A stretch of DNA of 19,056 nt from Candidatus Methanomethylophilaceae archaeon (GTDB lineage: Archaea > Thermoplasmatota > Thermoplasmata > Methanomassiliicoccales > Methanomethylophilaceae), in NCBI GenBank assembly GCA_023230065.1, contig JALNYB010000017.1, positions 1-19,056 on the forward strand, written 5' to 3'. Shown one piece after another: positions 8,931-16,176 of the stretch (position 1 is its first letter; each line of letters opens with the position of its first letter). Position numbers and translations under genes: made by a program. The notes under the pieces were generated by a model, which did not search any database, had not been told where the DNA came from, and saw only the letters and a program-made list of their open reading frames with translations.

Positions 8931-10090
8931 CACACCATCTCCGGCGATCTGTCTATATATTCTTCGATATCGCACTGAGACATCACATTCGAAATGAATT
9001 TCTTCCTTTTTTCAAGGACCTGTGCAGGAGTCTTTCCATGATTGATCACTGTGGCCCTCCATTCAGACTTTCCTGGCTGATAATCGGTTATGATCTGATC
9101 CTCCCCGAAGAGACCGTTCGCAAAATAAGGATTCTCGACATGCCCGAATTGCTTCTCTCCGCATGTCCTCATAGTAGGCCCTTGTATGACATAATGCTCG
9201 TACGCGGAACACTCATTGCTACTCTTCACACCGGTCTCTTTCCCCAACGCAGAACACACCAACTCCTGCATTAGATTGACACCTGTAGCAGCCTGTATCG
9301 CCGCAGGGGTCTGACTCGGGATCCTTGCATCTATCTCCAATACTCTAAGGCCTTTTTTGGTACGGATCGCCTCTACATCCATAAGCGCTTTGAGTCCGAT
9401 TGAATTTGCGATCTTCATACCTATATCAGCAAACTCCTCATCCTCTTCTTCTGAAAGAATATTAGGTTGACATTCAACCCTCTTACAATCATAATTGCTA
9501 TCGAGTATCACTTCTGTAGTCGTATACGATCTGGATTTTTTTCCATTTCCAATAACCTCTATGGATACACTCTTTCCAGAAACGAATTCCTGAAGTATCG
9601 GAGTATCATGCAGATCCGTTACGATCTTGAGGGCCTTCACTCTCTCTGCATCATTATTAACTTCTGACACACCGATACTTCCGCTCTGAGAAGATGGTTT
9701 AACGATTATCGGGTATCCGCACTGAGGCCAAGGCTCAGGCAACGATATTCCGAGACTTGCGATTATCTGATTGGATCTTTCTTTAGAGCAGGATATATTG
9801 TAAGATGAAAAATCGAATAAGAATGGTATCTCCATGCTCATGACGACCTCATTAAGCTTACACAATGCATCTGATTCTTCAAATGCAGGAATGATGACAT
9901 CACAATCAGATAATATCTTCTTTACACTATCTGGGTCTTTTATAATATCTCCAAGAAAAAATTCATCTGAAAGAGAACGAGCAGGTGCTTTCTCTTTTCT
10001 ATCCATGACTAATGTTTCATAACCTGCCTTCTTAGACAGATAAACAGCTTCCATGCCCTGAAGGGCTCCTCCCACAATCCCTACCTTCAT
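8930..10090 (-). CDS. pylC: 3-methylornithine:lysine ligase PylC
   Basis: ATP-grasp ligase of 386 residues that joins 3R-methyl-D-ornithine to the ε-amine of lysine. The N-terminus is the pre-ATP-grasp Rossmann-like domain (VGIVGGALQG, 3-12). The ATP-grasp domain has Lys131 in PIIVKPSSQSGS and the metal-binding LEIDARIPSQTP near 250. ATG 10090 lies one base after the pylB stop and has GGAG upstream (inside the end of pylB). It overlaps pylD by one base. It is slightly longer than Methanosarcina PylC. Stop is TGA. Confidence 0.96.
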   Translation of the reverse strand: MKVGIVGGALQGMEAVYLSKKAGYETLVMDRKEKAPARSLSDEFFLGDIIKDPDSVKKILSDCDVIIPAFEESDALCKLNEVVMSMEIPFLFDFSSYNISCSKERSNQIIASLGISLPEPWPQCGYPIIVKPSSQSGSIGVSEVNNDAERVKALKIVTDLHDTPILQEFVSGKSVSIEVIGNGKKSRSYTTTEVILDSNYDCKRVECQPNILSEEEDEEFADIGMKIANSIGLKALMDVEAIRTKKGLRVLEIDARIPSQTPAAIQAATGVNLMQELVCSALGKETGVKSSNECSAYEHYVIQGPTMRTCGEKQFGHVENPYFANGLFGEDQIITDYQPGKSEWRATVINHGKTPAQVLEKRKKFISNVMSQCDIEEYIDRSPEMV

Positions 10091-10091
10091 C

Positions 10092-11156
10092 CTACTCAGC
10101 TCCTTTTATCAAAGCCTTGTGTTCAGATAGGAATGCCCCATATTCTGCATTTGTAGCAACGTGTCTTCCCATATCGTCCAACATCTCCTTTACATAATCA
10201 ACAGAACGACAACCATCATCAATATTGAGATCATGTTGAGCAACTCCTGCCAATTCCATATGAGGCGGAATTATTGATGTGATGACATTCGCTCCAGCAT
10301 CTATCCTTGTCTTCAATCCGACAATTCCTTCTACATCCAGACTTGCCGGTATCAAACGATCCGGGAACAACAATCTCATTGTTGCGATAACTTTCAATTC
10401 ATCCATAGAATCAGCTGGAACAATCGCTTGCATAGGTGTTCCGTGTTGAGGAACAAAGGTCATTGCTCTGATCTGTTCACATCCAAGTGCACCCATTCTC
10501 AATGTTGCTTCAGCCCTGTCCCTGGCTGTCTCCCCGAGACCTACCAGCATACCATCCTCTGTGAGTATGCCTGCTTCCCTAGCCCATACCCTCTGATTGA
10601 GTCTGTAATCATAATCCTGATCCAATCTGAGTTTTGCGAATAAATCCCTGTTATAAGTTTCTTGATAACAAGCAAACCAATCCGCACCCGCCTCTTTCAT
10701 TTTTGGGAACATTTCCCTTGGCATTGCTCCAGGTGAAACCATTATCCCTATTGGGACCTCGTCGCGGACACCCTGAACGATATTCAATAGCTCCTTGTGA
10801 CCGTTGGCATACATCTTAGGATCCTCACCCATTGTCAAATCCACAAGATTGATACCTGCATCATACAAGCTTGTAGATAATGCCATTATCTCTTCCGGCG
10901 TCTTTCTGTATCTTCCGAGTTCTGTATTAGTGGCTCTATAGTAACAGAACGCACAATTATTCCTACAATACGTTGAAAAATAAACAAAACCGTAAATGAA
11001 CACTTTTTTTCCGAATTGGACATCCCTAACCTTTCTAGCAGCAGAGAATATTATATCCAAATCCTCTTTTTTGGATGCTGCCATCAAAGCAGTCACTTCA
11101 TCCAAATTCAAATTCTCTCTTTTTACTGCCTTATCAATTATCTGTGAAATGTCCAT
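10092..11156 (-). CDS. pylB: Methylornithine synthase PylB, radical SAM
   Basis: Radical SAM mutase of 354 residues that converts L-lysine to 3R-methyl-D-ornithine, the first step of Pyl synthesis. The 4Fe-4S/SAM site is Cys64, Cys68 and Cys71 (CRNNCAFC), followed by YYRATN. Later motifs include TMGEDP and LDVEGIVGLKTRIDAGANVITSIIPP (split here by its DVEG and RIDAGAN parts), typical of the PylB/BioB-like barrel. ATG 11156 is 10 nt after pylS with GAAGGT upstream. The stop is TAG (10092-10094), the only TAG used as a terminal codon among the 18 protein genes in the window. Reading through it as Pyl would add a short tail ending at TAA 10032-10034. Confidence 0.96.
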   Translation of the reverse strand: MDISQIIDKAVKRENLNLDEVTALMAASKKEDLDIIFSAARKVRDVQFGKKVFIYGFVYFSTYCRNNCAFCYYRATNTELGRYRKTPEEIMALSTSLYDAGINLVDLTMGEDPKMYANGHKELLNIVQGVRDEVPIGIMVSPGAMPREMFPKMKEAGADWFACYQETYNRDLFAKLRLDQDYDYRLNQRVWAREAGILTEDGMLVGLGETARDRAEATLRMGALGCEQIRAMTFVPQHGTPMQAIVPADSMDELKVIATMRLLFPDRLIPASLDVEGIVGLKTRIDAGANVITSIIPPHMELAGVAQHDLNIDDGCRSVDYVKEMLDDMGRHVATNAEYGAFLSEHKALIKGAE

Positions 11157-11166
11157 TAAAATACCT

Positions 11167-11994
11167 TCAATTTATTTTGTATCCATTGATATAGTTAAGA
11201 CTCCTACCTGTTTTCTTAACACTTCCATCATTATCTCTCAACATTATAAGACGCTCAAGACCGAACCCAACTCCACACCACGGTTCGTGAATATCGAATG
11301 CAGGATCTAATTTCATGGGACCTACTGCTCCCGATGCCACTTCTTCGTCTCCGATCATGACATCCATGGTCTCCACATAAACATCTGATTCTTCACTGAC
11401 TAATTTATAATCTGGAATACCCACAGCATTCATTACAATGCCTATGTAACCTTTCAATTTCTCAATAGTATCTCCCTCAGGCCCCATATCGACGAGGTTC
11501 AACATAGTGAACTCTTCCAAATGATCATTACTGTGTGATTCTTTTCTGAAACATGAACCGATCTCGAATATCTTTACCGGTCCATCAGTATGATCCCTGA
11601 GCTTTCTCATAACATAGTAAAGATTGGGCGCTAACATGGGCCTAAGAAATCTTTTATCATCGACGGCAAACATCTGCCTATAGAGAGGATGATCGTCGGT
11701 TATGGTCATCTTAGCCAATGATGATTTTGAACTGAATATCGGAGTGCGCACCTCTATGAAACCCTCTGCAATCAATGCCCTAGCTATCTGCTCTTCTAAA
11801 CCAACTAGTCTATGTTTTATCGGTTTGGATATAAACGCTTTTATGCCCCTTTCGTTTCTTGACATCAATTCTGACATCATCTTCGTAAAAGTGGCATCCC
11901 TGTCTGCCTCGTTTGCAAAAACCGACTCATCTCGAGGGTCGTCTCCGTACTCTCTCAAACGCTGTATCTGCGGGTCGGTGAATTTAATTTCCAT
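11167..11994 (-). CDS. pylS: Pyrrolysyl-tRNA synthetase PylS, catalytic domain only
   Basis: Class II aminoacyl-tRNA synthetase of 275 residues that charges pyrrolysine on the CUA tRNA. Motif 2 is seen as FEIGSCFRKES with HLEEFTMLNL following, motif 3 as GVGFGLERLIM. By alignment with M. alvus PylRS (same length), the pocket residues are Tyr126 and Met129 (NLYYVM), Asn166 and Val168 (LNLV) and Tyr206 (SDVY). The N-terminal tRNA-binding domain of Methanosarcina PylS is absent and no separate pylSn is in the window, which is the ΔPylSn class of Methanomassiliicoccales. ATG 11994 starts 19 nt after the tRNA 3' end with AAGGGAT upstream, so pylT and pylS are co-transcribed. Stop is TGA. Confidence 0.97.
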   Translation of the reverse strand: MEIKFTDPQIQRLREYGDDPRDESVFANEADRDATFTKMMSELMSRNERGIKAFISKPIKHRLVGLEEQIARALIAEGFIEVRTPIFSSKSSLAKMTITDDHPLYRQMFAVDDKRFLRPMLAPNLYYVMRKLRDHTDGPVKIFEIGSCFRKESHSNDHLEEFTMLNLVDMGPEGDTIEKLKGYIGIVMNAVGIPDYKLVSEESDVYVETMDVMIGDEEVASGAVGPMKLDPAFDIHEPWCGVGFGLERLIMLRDNDGSVKKTGRSLNYINGYKIN

Positions 11995-12013
11995 GATATC
12001 CCTTCAAGTCAAA

Positions 12014-12084
12014 TGGCGAGAGACCGGGGTGTTGATCCCCGCTGGCTAGGTTTTAGAGACCCGCTGATCTCCGGATCGTCCCCC
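12014..12084 (-). tRNA. pylT: tRNA-Pyl, anticodon CUA
   Basis: A 71-nt tRNA including encoded CCA. Acceptor GGGGGAC pairs with GTCTCTC (two G-U pairs), discriminator G. The D stem GATC/GATC follows with no position 8 or 9 nucleotide and a 4-nt loop CGGA. One nucleotide (A) leads to the anticodon stem GCGGGT/ACCTAGC, 6 bp with a bulged A; the loop CTCTAAA holds CTA at 12054-12056. The variable loop is 3 nt (CAG). The T stem CGGGG/CCCCG carries the loop ATCAACA, so position 54 is A, not the usual U. The minimal D arm and bulge match the Methanomassiliicoccales tRNA-Pyl type. It reads the UAG codons of the mtmB genes. Confidence 0.97.
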
Positions 12085-12120
12085 ATCCAAAATAAAATAG
12101 TATAGCGCGTTAATATAGAT
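12085..12120 (-). promoter_or_regulatory. Putative promoter of pylT-pylS operon
   Basis: On the minus strand, TCTATATTAA lies around 12110-12118, about 25-28 bp before the tRNA 5' end, the normal archaeal TATA spacing. A weaker TATA-like CTATACTATTTTA lies closer to the tRNA. The pyl operon could therefore be transcribed separately from mtmB. Confidence 0.5.
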
Positions 12121-12170
12121 TGCCCTTACTGGCACTATCATTTTGAAATATTTAAAAAATGAATGAATTT

Positions 12171-13550
12171 TCATAGACCCAGGCCGCAATTTCTAAGCGT
12201 TCCGAGAGCCTTTTCATAAACCTTTAAATATTCGTTGGATGGGACGACATCTTTGATATCGTAGCAATCTTGGAAACGTTTACCTGCAGGCGGGCGGGCA
12301 AAATCCTTTTCATATGTACCGATAAGCTGTTCAAGTATCGAATTAGCTTCATTGACCTCCAATCCGGCAGATGCTATTGCTGCTTCTCCGAGCATTCTTG
12401 ATTCCATTCCAGTCGTCTTATCCTTGACAACTCCTTTTGATGATGCTGAGCCAGAAACCAATTCTCTTCCGGATACTGTATCTGTGATAGCCTGTGCAGC
12501 GGTTTCCAAAAGACACATCTCTGTGCATGGCCCAGCCAAAGTATAATATTGATTTCCAAGAAGAAGATCCGTGTTCTGATCCAATGCCGCTGCCGCATGA
12601 GCTGCAATTTGCAAAGTCTCCCTTGTTGTTGTGGTTCCCCATCTAATATGGATTGGTCCGTCGAGATGAACATCACAATTGAAAAGACAGAATGATGCTA
12701 TCATTGTAGCTACATCACAAATTGCGGTCTCTTCTACTCCGCCGCAGTACCCTCCAAAAATAGGCATTTGTTCGATCATTATTGTATCGCCGTTGGTAGC
12801 CCAACCAGCCAGCATATTCAATCCAGACATGTCCATCTTCAATTCATTCAATTGTGAAGCTTCATGAAGATCACACCGCCTCAATCCGAACTTTGTCATC
12901 TCTGAAGAAAGACGTCCTGCCGCGGACAATGGCGTTTCAGGTCCCTATATTGCCATTCCAGGTCTTCCAACCATCGTACATGCTTCTCTAACATATCTGA
13001 TTTCGGTAAGAGTTGCACGAATCTCCCAAGGAGTGTTAGTAGTTGCAGAATGACCACATATAGTGTTCAAAACTCCACTGACCAGAGTATCAACAACTCC
13101 TTCCTGAGCATAACTCTGCATCATTGCCGGGAATATCTCTTCTGAAACAGGTGCCCCGGTAGGCCCTCCCTGGATTATTGGCTTCTTCTTTGAGCCTATA
13201 TGACGTGATTTGCACGAAACCTTCTCTTTTCCAGATCCTAATTTTACCTTTGTAGGAGCTCCTTTTAATCCTTCGAAAATCTCATCTTCAGAAATACTTA
13301 GGACCCTTCCTAGATTCGTATTATAAAAACCAGTGGAGACAAGCATCTCTATACCGGCCGCAAACAACCTGTCTGACAGATCATTATCTTCTGGAATTAT
13401 GTTCACTCCAAAATTGATCTTGTATTTTTCTTTCATAAGCATTGCGTTTGTAGGCACTGTGACATAATCCCATGTATCTTCACGCACTTTTTTTCCAGAA
13501 TTAAACCTATTATAGGACTCGAAGATATCAATGCGCCTGGGTGCTGCCAT
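12171..13550 (-). CDS. mtmB: Monomethylamine methyltransferase MtmB, copy 1, with in-frame UAG (Pyl202)
   Basis: Protein of 459 residues counting pyrrolysine; Methanosarcina barkeri MtmB has 458. It transfers the methyl of monomethylamine to the corrinoid of MtmC. TAG at 12945-12947 interrupts the frame between GRPGMAI and GPETPLS, the position of Pyl202 in the family; the frame continues to TGA with family blocks EQMPIFGGY, HLDGPIHIRWG and AGPCTEMCLLE. Upstream ATG 13577 is open, but ATG 13550 places the amber exactly at codon 202, as in copy 2. A ribosome site is weak (GGGAG about 14 nt away). It has its own TATA-like sequence and no mtmC of its own. The part before the amber has an unusual basic stretch (SRHIGSKKKP). 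Not a pseudogene: both halves stay intact around the codon. Confidence 0.95.
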
Positions 13551-13579
13551 ATGTTGTCTAATCTCTCCCATCCTCATAT

Positions 13580-13622
13580 ATAGTTTATGGTCTTTCGCGC
13601 GTGTATATTAGTATAAAATACG
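13580..13622 (-). promoter_or_regulatory. Putative promoter of mtmB copy 1
   Basis: On the minus strand the sequence GTATTTTATACTAATATA lies at about 13602-13619. A start about 25 bp further on would give a leader of 30-40 nt to ATG 13550, and almost none to ATG 13577, which favours the shorter protein. Confidence 0.45.
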
Positions 13623-13714
13623 ACCCGACGAACCATAATTTCAAACAAAAGATGTTGGTCCTCACGACAAGTCGCACAAAAACTTTCCAAATTAGTTTTA
13701 AATAAAGATAGCGA

Positions 13715-13736
13715 GAAAAAGGTTCCCAGGAAACCT
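13715..13736 (-). terminator. Hairpin plus U-tract between the two mtmB genes
   Basis: On the minus strand a 7-bp stem (AGGTTTC with GGAACCT, one G-U pair, CTG loop; 13720-13736) runs straight into TTTTT (13715-13719). CGAG/CTCG repeats flank it (13712-13715 and 13738-13741). The form is that of an intrinsic terminator for the mtmC-mtmB unit. Confidence 0.6.
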
Positions 13737-13790
13737 GCTCGAAGACAGATCTTTTTTGGAGGAAAATACATGCTTTTCGAGTGGTTTTTT

Positions 13791-13816
13791 CATAGAGCGT
13801 CCGAAGACGCCCTATG
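13791..13816 (-). terminator. UUCG-tetraloop hairpin downstream of mtmB copy 2
   Basis: Inverted repeat CATAGGGCGTC / GACGCTCTATG (11 bp with one G-U pair) closed by a UUCG tetraloop as read on the minus strand, 29 nt past the stop of mtmB copy 2. There is no U-tract after it, so it may be a 3' stabilising or processing stem, with the hairpin at 13715-13736 doing termination. Confidence 0.6.
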
Positions 13817-13845
13817 TTTTTGCCTCCTGGGCGGACAAATGTGAT

Positions 13846-15231
13846 TCAGTGTTTGATATCGAGACCAGCATCGCGCAGTGTAGAGAGGGCTCTACCATAG
13901 ACCTCTAAATACTCTTCGGTCGGCTTAACGGTCCTAACATCGTAACACTCACGGAAAGTCTTGCCTTCTGGTGCGCAGGTATAGTTCTTCTCGTAGCCTG
14001 AAACAAGTTTCTCAATGATCTCGTTGACATCTGAAACTTTCATTCCTGCTGCAGTCCTAGCTGCCTCACCCATGACTCTGGCTTCCATTCCGGTTGTCTT
14101 ATCTAGAACAACACCTTTTGCAGCTGCAGATCCTGACAGAAGTTCTCTTCCTGATGCGGTATCTGTGATAGCCTGTGTAGCAGTTTCCAAAAGACACATC
14201 TCTGTGCATGGTCCAGCCATTGGGTAATACTGATTTGCAAGGAGCAGATCGGTGTTAGCATCAATTGCTGCTGCCGCATGGGCTGCAATCTGAAGTGTTT
14301 CTCTAGATGTCGTTATTCCCCATCTTATGTGAATTGGTCCGTCGAGATGGAAGTTTCCGCTGAACATAGCGAAAGATGCAAGAGTTGTTGCAACATCGCA
14401 AATCGCGGTCTCTTCTATTCCGCCGGTATATCCGCCGAAGATGGGCATCTGCTCGATCATGATAGTATCGCCGTTGGCTGTCCATCCTGAGAGCATGTTC
14501 AACCCGCACATATCCATTTTAAGCTCGTTGAGCTGTGAGCACTCGTGTGCATCTGTGATCCTGTGGCCGGCATTGTTCATATCTGCTGCGAGACGTGCCG
14601 CTGCGGTCAGCGGAGTCTCAGGTCCCTAAACACCAAGTCCAGGTCTTCCGGCTCTGATACGGGCTTCTTTGGTTGCACGAAGCTCTGCCATTGTAGCACG
14701 AACTTCATATGGTGTGTTTGCTTTCGCAGGATGACCCTCAATAGTGGTCATTACACCATCTACAAGATCGTCGATGACTGCTTCCTGAGCATAGGACTGC
14801 ATCACCTGAACGTAAATATCTTCAGATATTGGCGATCCGGTAGGTCCTCCCTGAATAATTGGCTTTACTGGACTGTTTCCGTGTCTGGGGTAGAAACGGG
14901 CAATATCCCTTCCTTCTCCCAAGATAATCTTGGTTGGAGTCTTCTTTATACCTTCCCAAACCTCTTCCTCTGTAACATGCATTACGCGGCCAAGGTCTTG
15001 GCAGTAGTATCCAGTCGTGACAAGCATTTCAAGTCCGGCCTGGAACAAGTCGTTCATTGTCTTCTTATCCTCAGGAATTGTCTCCTTTCCGAAGCTGAGT
15101 TTATATTTCTCTTTGAGGGCTGTCGCGTTCTGTGGTATGATTGTGTAATCCCAGTCGCTCTCGGGCACTCTCTTTCCTTTTACAAATCTATCGTATACAT
15201 CTGTGATTCCAAGTGGTCTTGTTGCTACCAT
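13846..15231 (-). CDS. mtmB: Monomethylamine methyltransferase MtmB, copy 2, with in-frame UAG (Pyl202)
   Basis: Protein of 461 residues counting pyrrolysine, clearly paralogous to copy 1. TAG at 14626-14628 lies between GRPGLGV and GPETPLT. After it come EQMPIFGGY, HLDGPIHIRWG, AGPCTEMCLLE and KTTGMEARVMGE, all MtmB landmarks. GTG 15240 is in frame, but ATG 15231 puts the amber at codon 202; it starts 5 nt after the mtmC stop with GGGGTGAT as ribosome site inside the end of mtmC. The tight mtmC-mtmB pairing makes this the main monomethylamine operon. An 11-bp stem-loop begins 6 nt after the UAG. Its bases look more GC-rich than in copy 1. The reading frame resumes to TGA at 13846. Confidence 0.96.
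14590..14619 (-). other. PYLIS-like stem-loop after the UAG of mtmB copy 2
   Basis: In the minus-strand message, 6 nt after the UAG, GAGAC (14619-14615) can pair with GTCTC (14594-14590) and CCGCTG (14613-14608) with CAGCGG (14603-14598), around an ACCG loop and a small internal loop (T against CAC). The position is that of the proposed PYLIS element of Methanosarcina mtmB. The aligned part of copy 1 does not keep these pairs, and UAG decoding in Methanosarcina is reported not to require PYLIS strictly. Confidence 0.5.
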
Positions 15232-15236
15232 TCTAA

Positions 15237-15875
15237 TCACCCCTTGATTAATGACTTCACAAGATCGACGATTTCTCCGCCTGTTGCGGAATATCCATCT
15301 GCTCCGATCTCATCGCACCATTTCTTGCTGCATGGTGCTCCGCCGAAGATCGTCTTGTATGGTGCATCTGCTTCTTTAACCGCAATAACAAGTTCCCTCT
15401 GGGCTTCAAGTGTTGTAGTCATAAGCGCAGATCCTCCTAGAACCTGTGCATCATGATCTTCTGCTGCATCGAGGAAATCCTGTGATGTCGCATCTGGTCC
15501 GATATCAATAACGTTGAAACCTGCTCCACGGAGCATTGCACAACAGACGTTCTTTCCAATCTCGTGTATATCTCCTTCAACTGTCCCCATGACAACGGTT
15601 CCACGGAGTGCCCCATCACCTGCAGTCATAATCGGTTCAAGGATCTTAAGTGCTGCTTCCATTGTTTTCGAAGCTGCAACTACTTGAGGAAGGTATATTT
15701 CTGCTCTATCGAATCTAATTCCAATCTGCTCCATTCCCCTTCCGAGTCCAAATTCAACGATTTCTTTAACATCGATCTTCTCTTCGATGGCTTTCTTTGT
15801 TGAATCCTGGGCCAACTTAATGTTCCATGTTTCAATAGCAGTTTTAAGATCTGCAAGTATCTGTTCTTTTGACAT
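15237..15875 (-). CDS. mtmC: Monomethylamine corrinoid protein MtmC
   Basis: Corrinoid-binding protein of 212 residues that accepts the methyl group from MtmB and carries it to the methylcobamide:CoM methyltransferase. An N-terminal helical cap (about 1-90) precedes the B12-binding Rossmann domain. The cobalt-ligating motif is Asp102-X-His104-X2-Gly107 (GDIHEIGKN), with Ser149-X-Leu151 (GGSALM) and a late GGAP turn completing the family signature. The frame is open further upstream to 15962, but ATG 15875 has a perfect GGAGG 9 nt before it and gives the normal N-terminus MSKEQILADL. First gene of the mtmC-mtmB unit; stop TGA lies inside the mtmB ribosome site. It is the only corrinoid protein in the window, so both MtmB copies may use it. 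Confidence 0.95.
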   Translation of the reverse strand: MSKEQILADLKTAIETWNIKLAQDSTKKAIEEKIDVKEIVEFGLGRGMEQIGIRFDRAEIYLPQVVAASKTMEAALKILEPIMTAGDGALRGTVVMGTVEGDIHEIGKNVCCAMLRGAGFNVIDIGPDATSQDFLDAAEDHDAQVLGGSALMTTTLEAQRELVIAVKEADAPYKTIFGGAPCSKKWCDEIGADGYSATGGEIVDLVKSLIKG

Positions 15876-15901
15876 TTTCTTCCTCCGTTGATATCGTAGT
15901 A

Positions 15902-15915
15902 ATCTATCGATAGAT
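15902..15915. promoter_or_regulatory. 14-bp perfect palindrome in the mtmC leader
   Basis: ATCTATCGATAGAT is a perfect palindrome 27 nt upstream of the mtmC ATG, and GATCGATA directly beside it repeats its core. It may be an operator or an RNA hairpin; no protein can be assigned. Confidence 0.4.
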
Positions 15916-15957
15916 CGATAATAATACCAACCAAAACTAACCATGGCAACATAAATA

Positions 15958-15980
15958 GTCAACCGATTGACTTATATGCT
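15958..15980 (-). promoter_or_regulatory. Putative mtmC promoter with inverted repeat
   Basis: On the minus strand GCATATAAG lies at about 15972-15980, followed at once by the inverted repeat GTCAATCGGTTGAC (15958-15971, 5-bp arms). A start about 25 bp on, near 15950, gives a leader of about 75 nt. The repeat sits between TATA and start site, where a bound repressor would block transcription. Confidence 0.45.
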
Positions 15981-16176
15981 ATGTCGTGGGGTCTTTTTTG
16001 GCTCTAATAAAATATTGACATTATTATATTTATACTTGATGGTATAAAAATTACAAACTATGAATATAATATTTAAAACTATGTATTTTTACATAATCTG
16101 AATTAAATCTTTTGCATCTTGAAGAACCAAAGTTGAAATAATATCGTATTCTTGAACCTATTATACAGTGGTCAAA

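Larger units (their letters stand above)
15876..16176. other. Divergent intergenic region between mtmC and the SMR pair
   Basis: About 300 bp. The left 110 bp holds the mtmC leader and promoter. The right part is very AT-rich with several TA-rich stretches; GAAATAATATCG near 16134-16145 could serve the rightward SMR genes. No short gene or RNA structure was seen. Confidence 0.6.

Noticed and set aside
8931..8975. Longer PylD start at 8975
   Set aside because: It would overlap pylC by 46 bp and adds residues unlike the family; ATG 8930 has a ribosome site and a one-base overlap typical of this operon.
12171..13577. Two separate genes or a nonsense-broken pseudogene (also for 13846-15240)
   Set aside because: Both halves match one MtmB protein in the same frame, the break is a TAG at the family's Pyl position, and the full Pyl machinery lies alongside.
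13770..13844. Plus-strand frame of 24 codons with GGAGG ribosome site between the mtmB genes
   Set aside because: It has a good ribosome site and a TTTAAATA upstream, but the frame overlaps the UUCG hairpin, the product is short and featureless, and nothing follows it on the plus strand; probably chance.
12171..15240. Dimethylamine (MtbB) or trimethylamine (MttB) methyltransferase identity
   Set aside because: The Pyl context GRPG...GPET, the lengths of 459-461 residues and the blocks EQMPIFGGY and HLDGPIHIRWG are those of MtmB, and the partner is MtmC-like.
14545..15456. Plus-strand open frame of 303 codons
   Set aside because: It is antisense to mtmB copy 2 and mtmC, has no family resemblance or ribosome site, and arises from codon bias on the coding strand.
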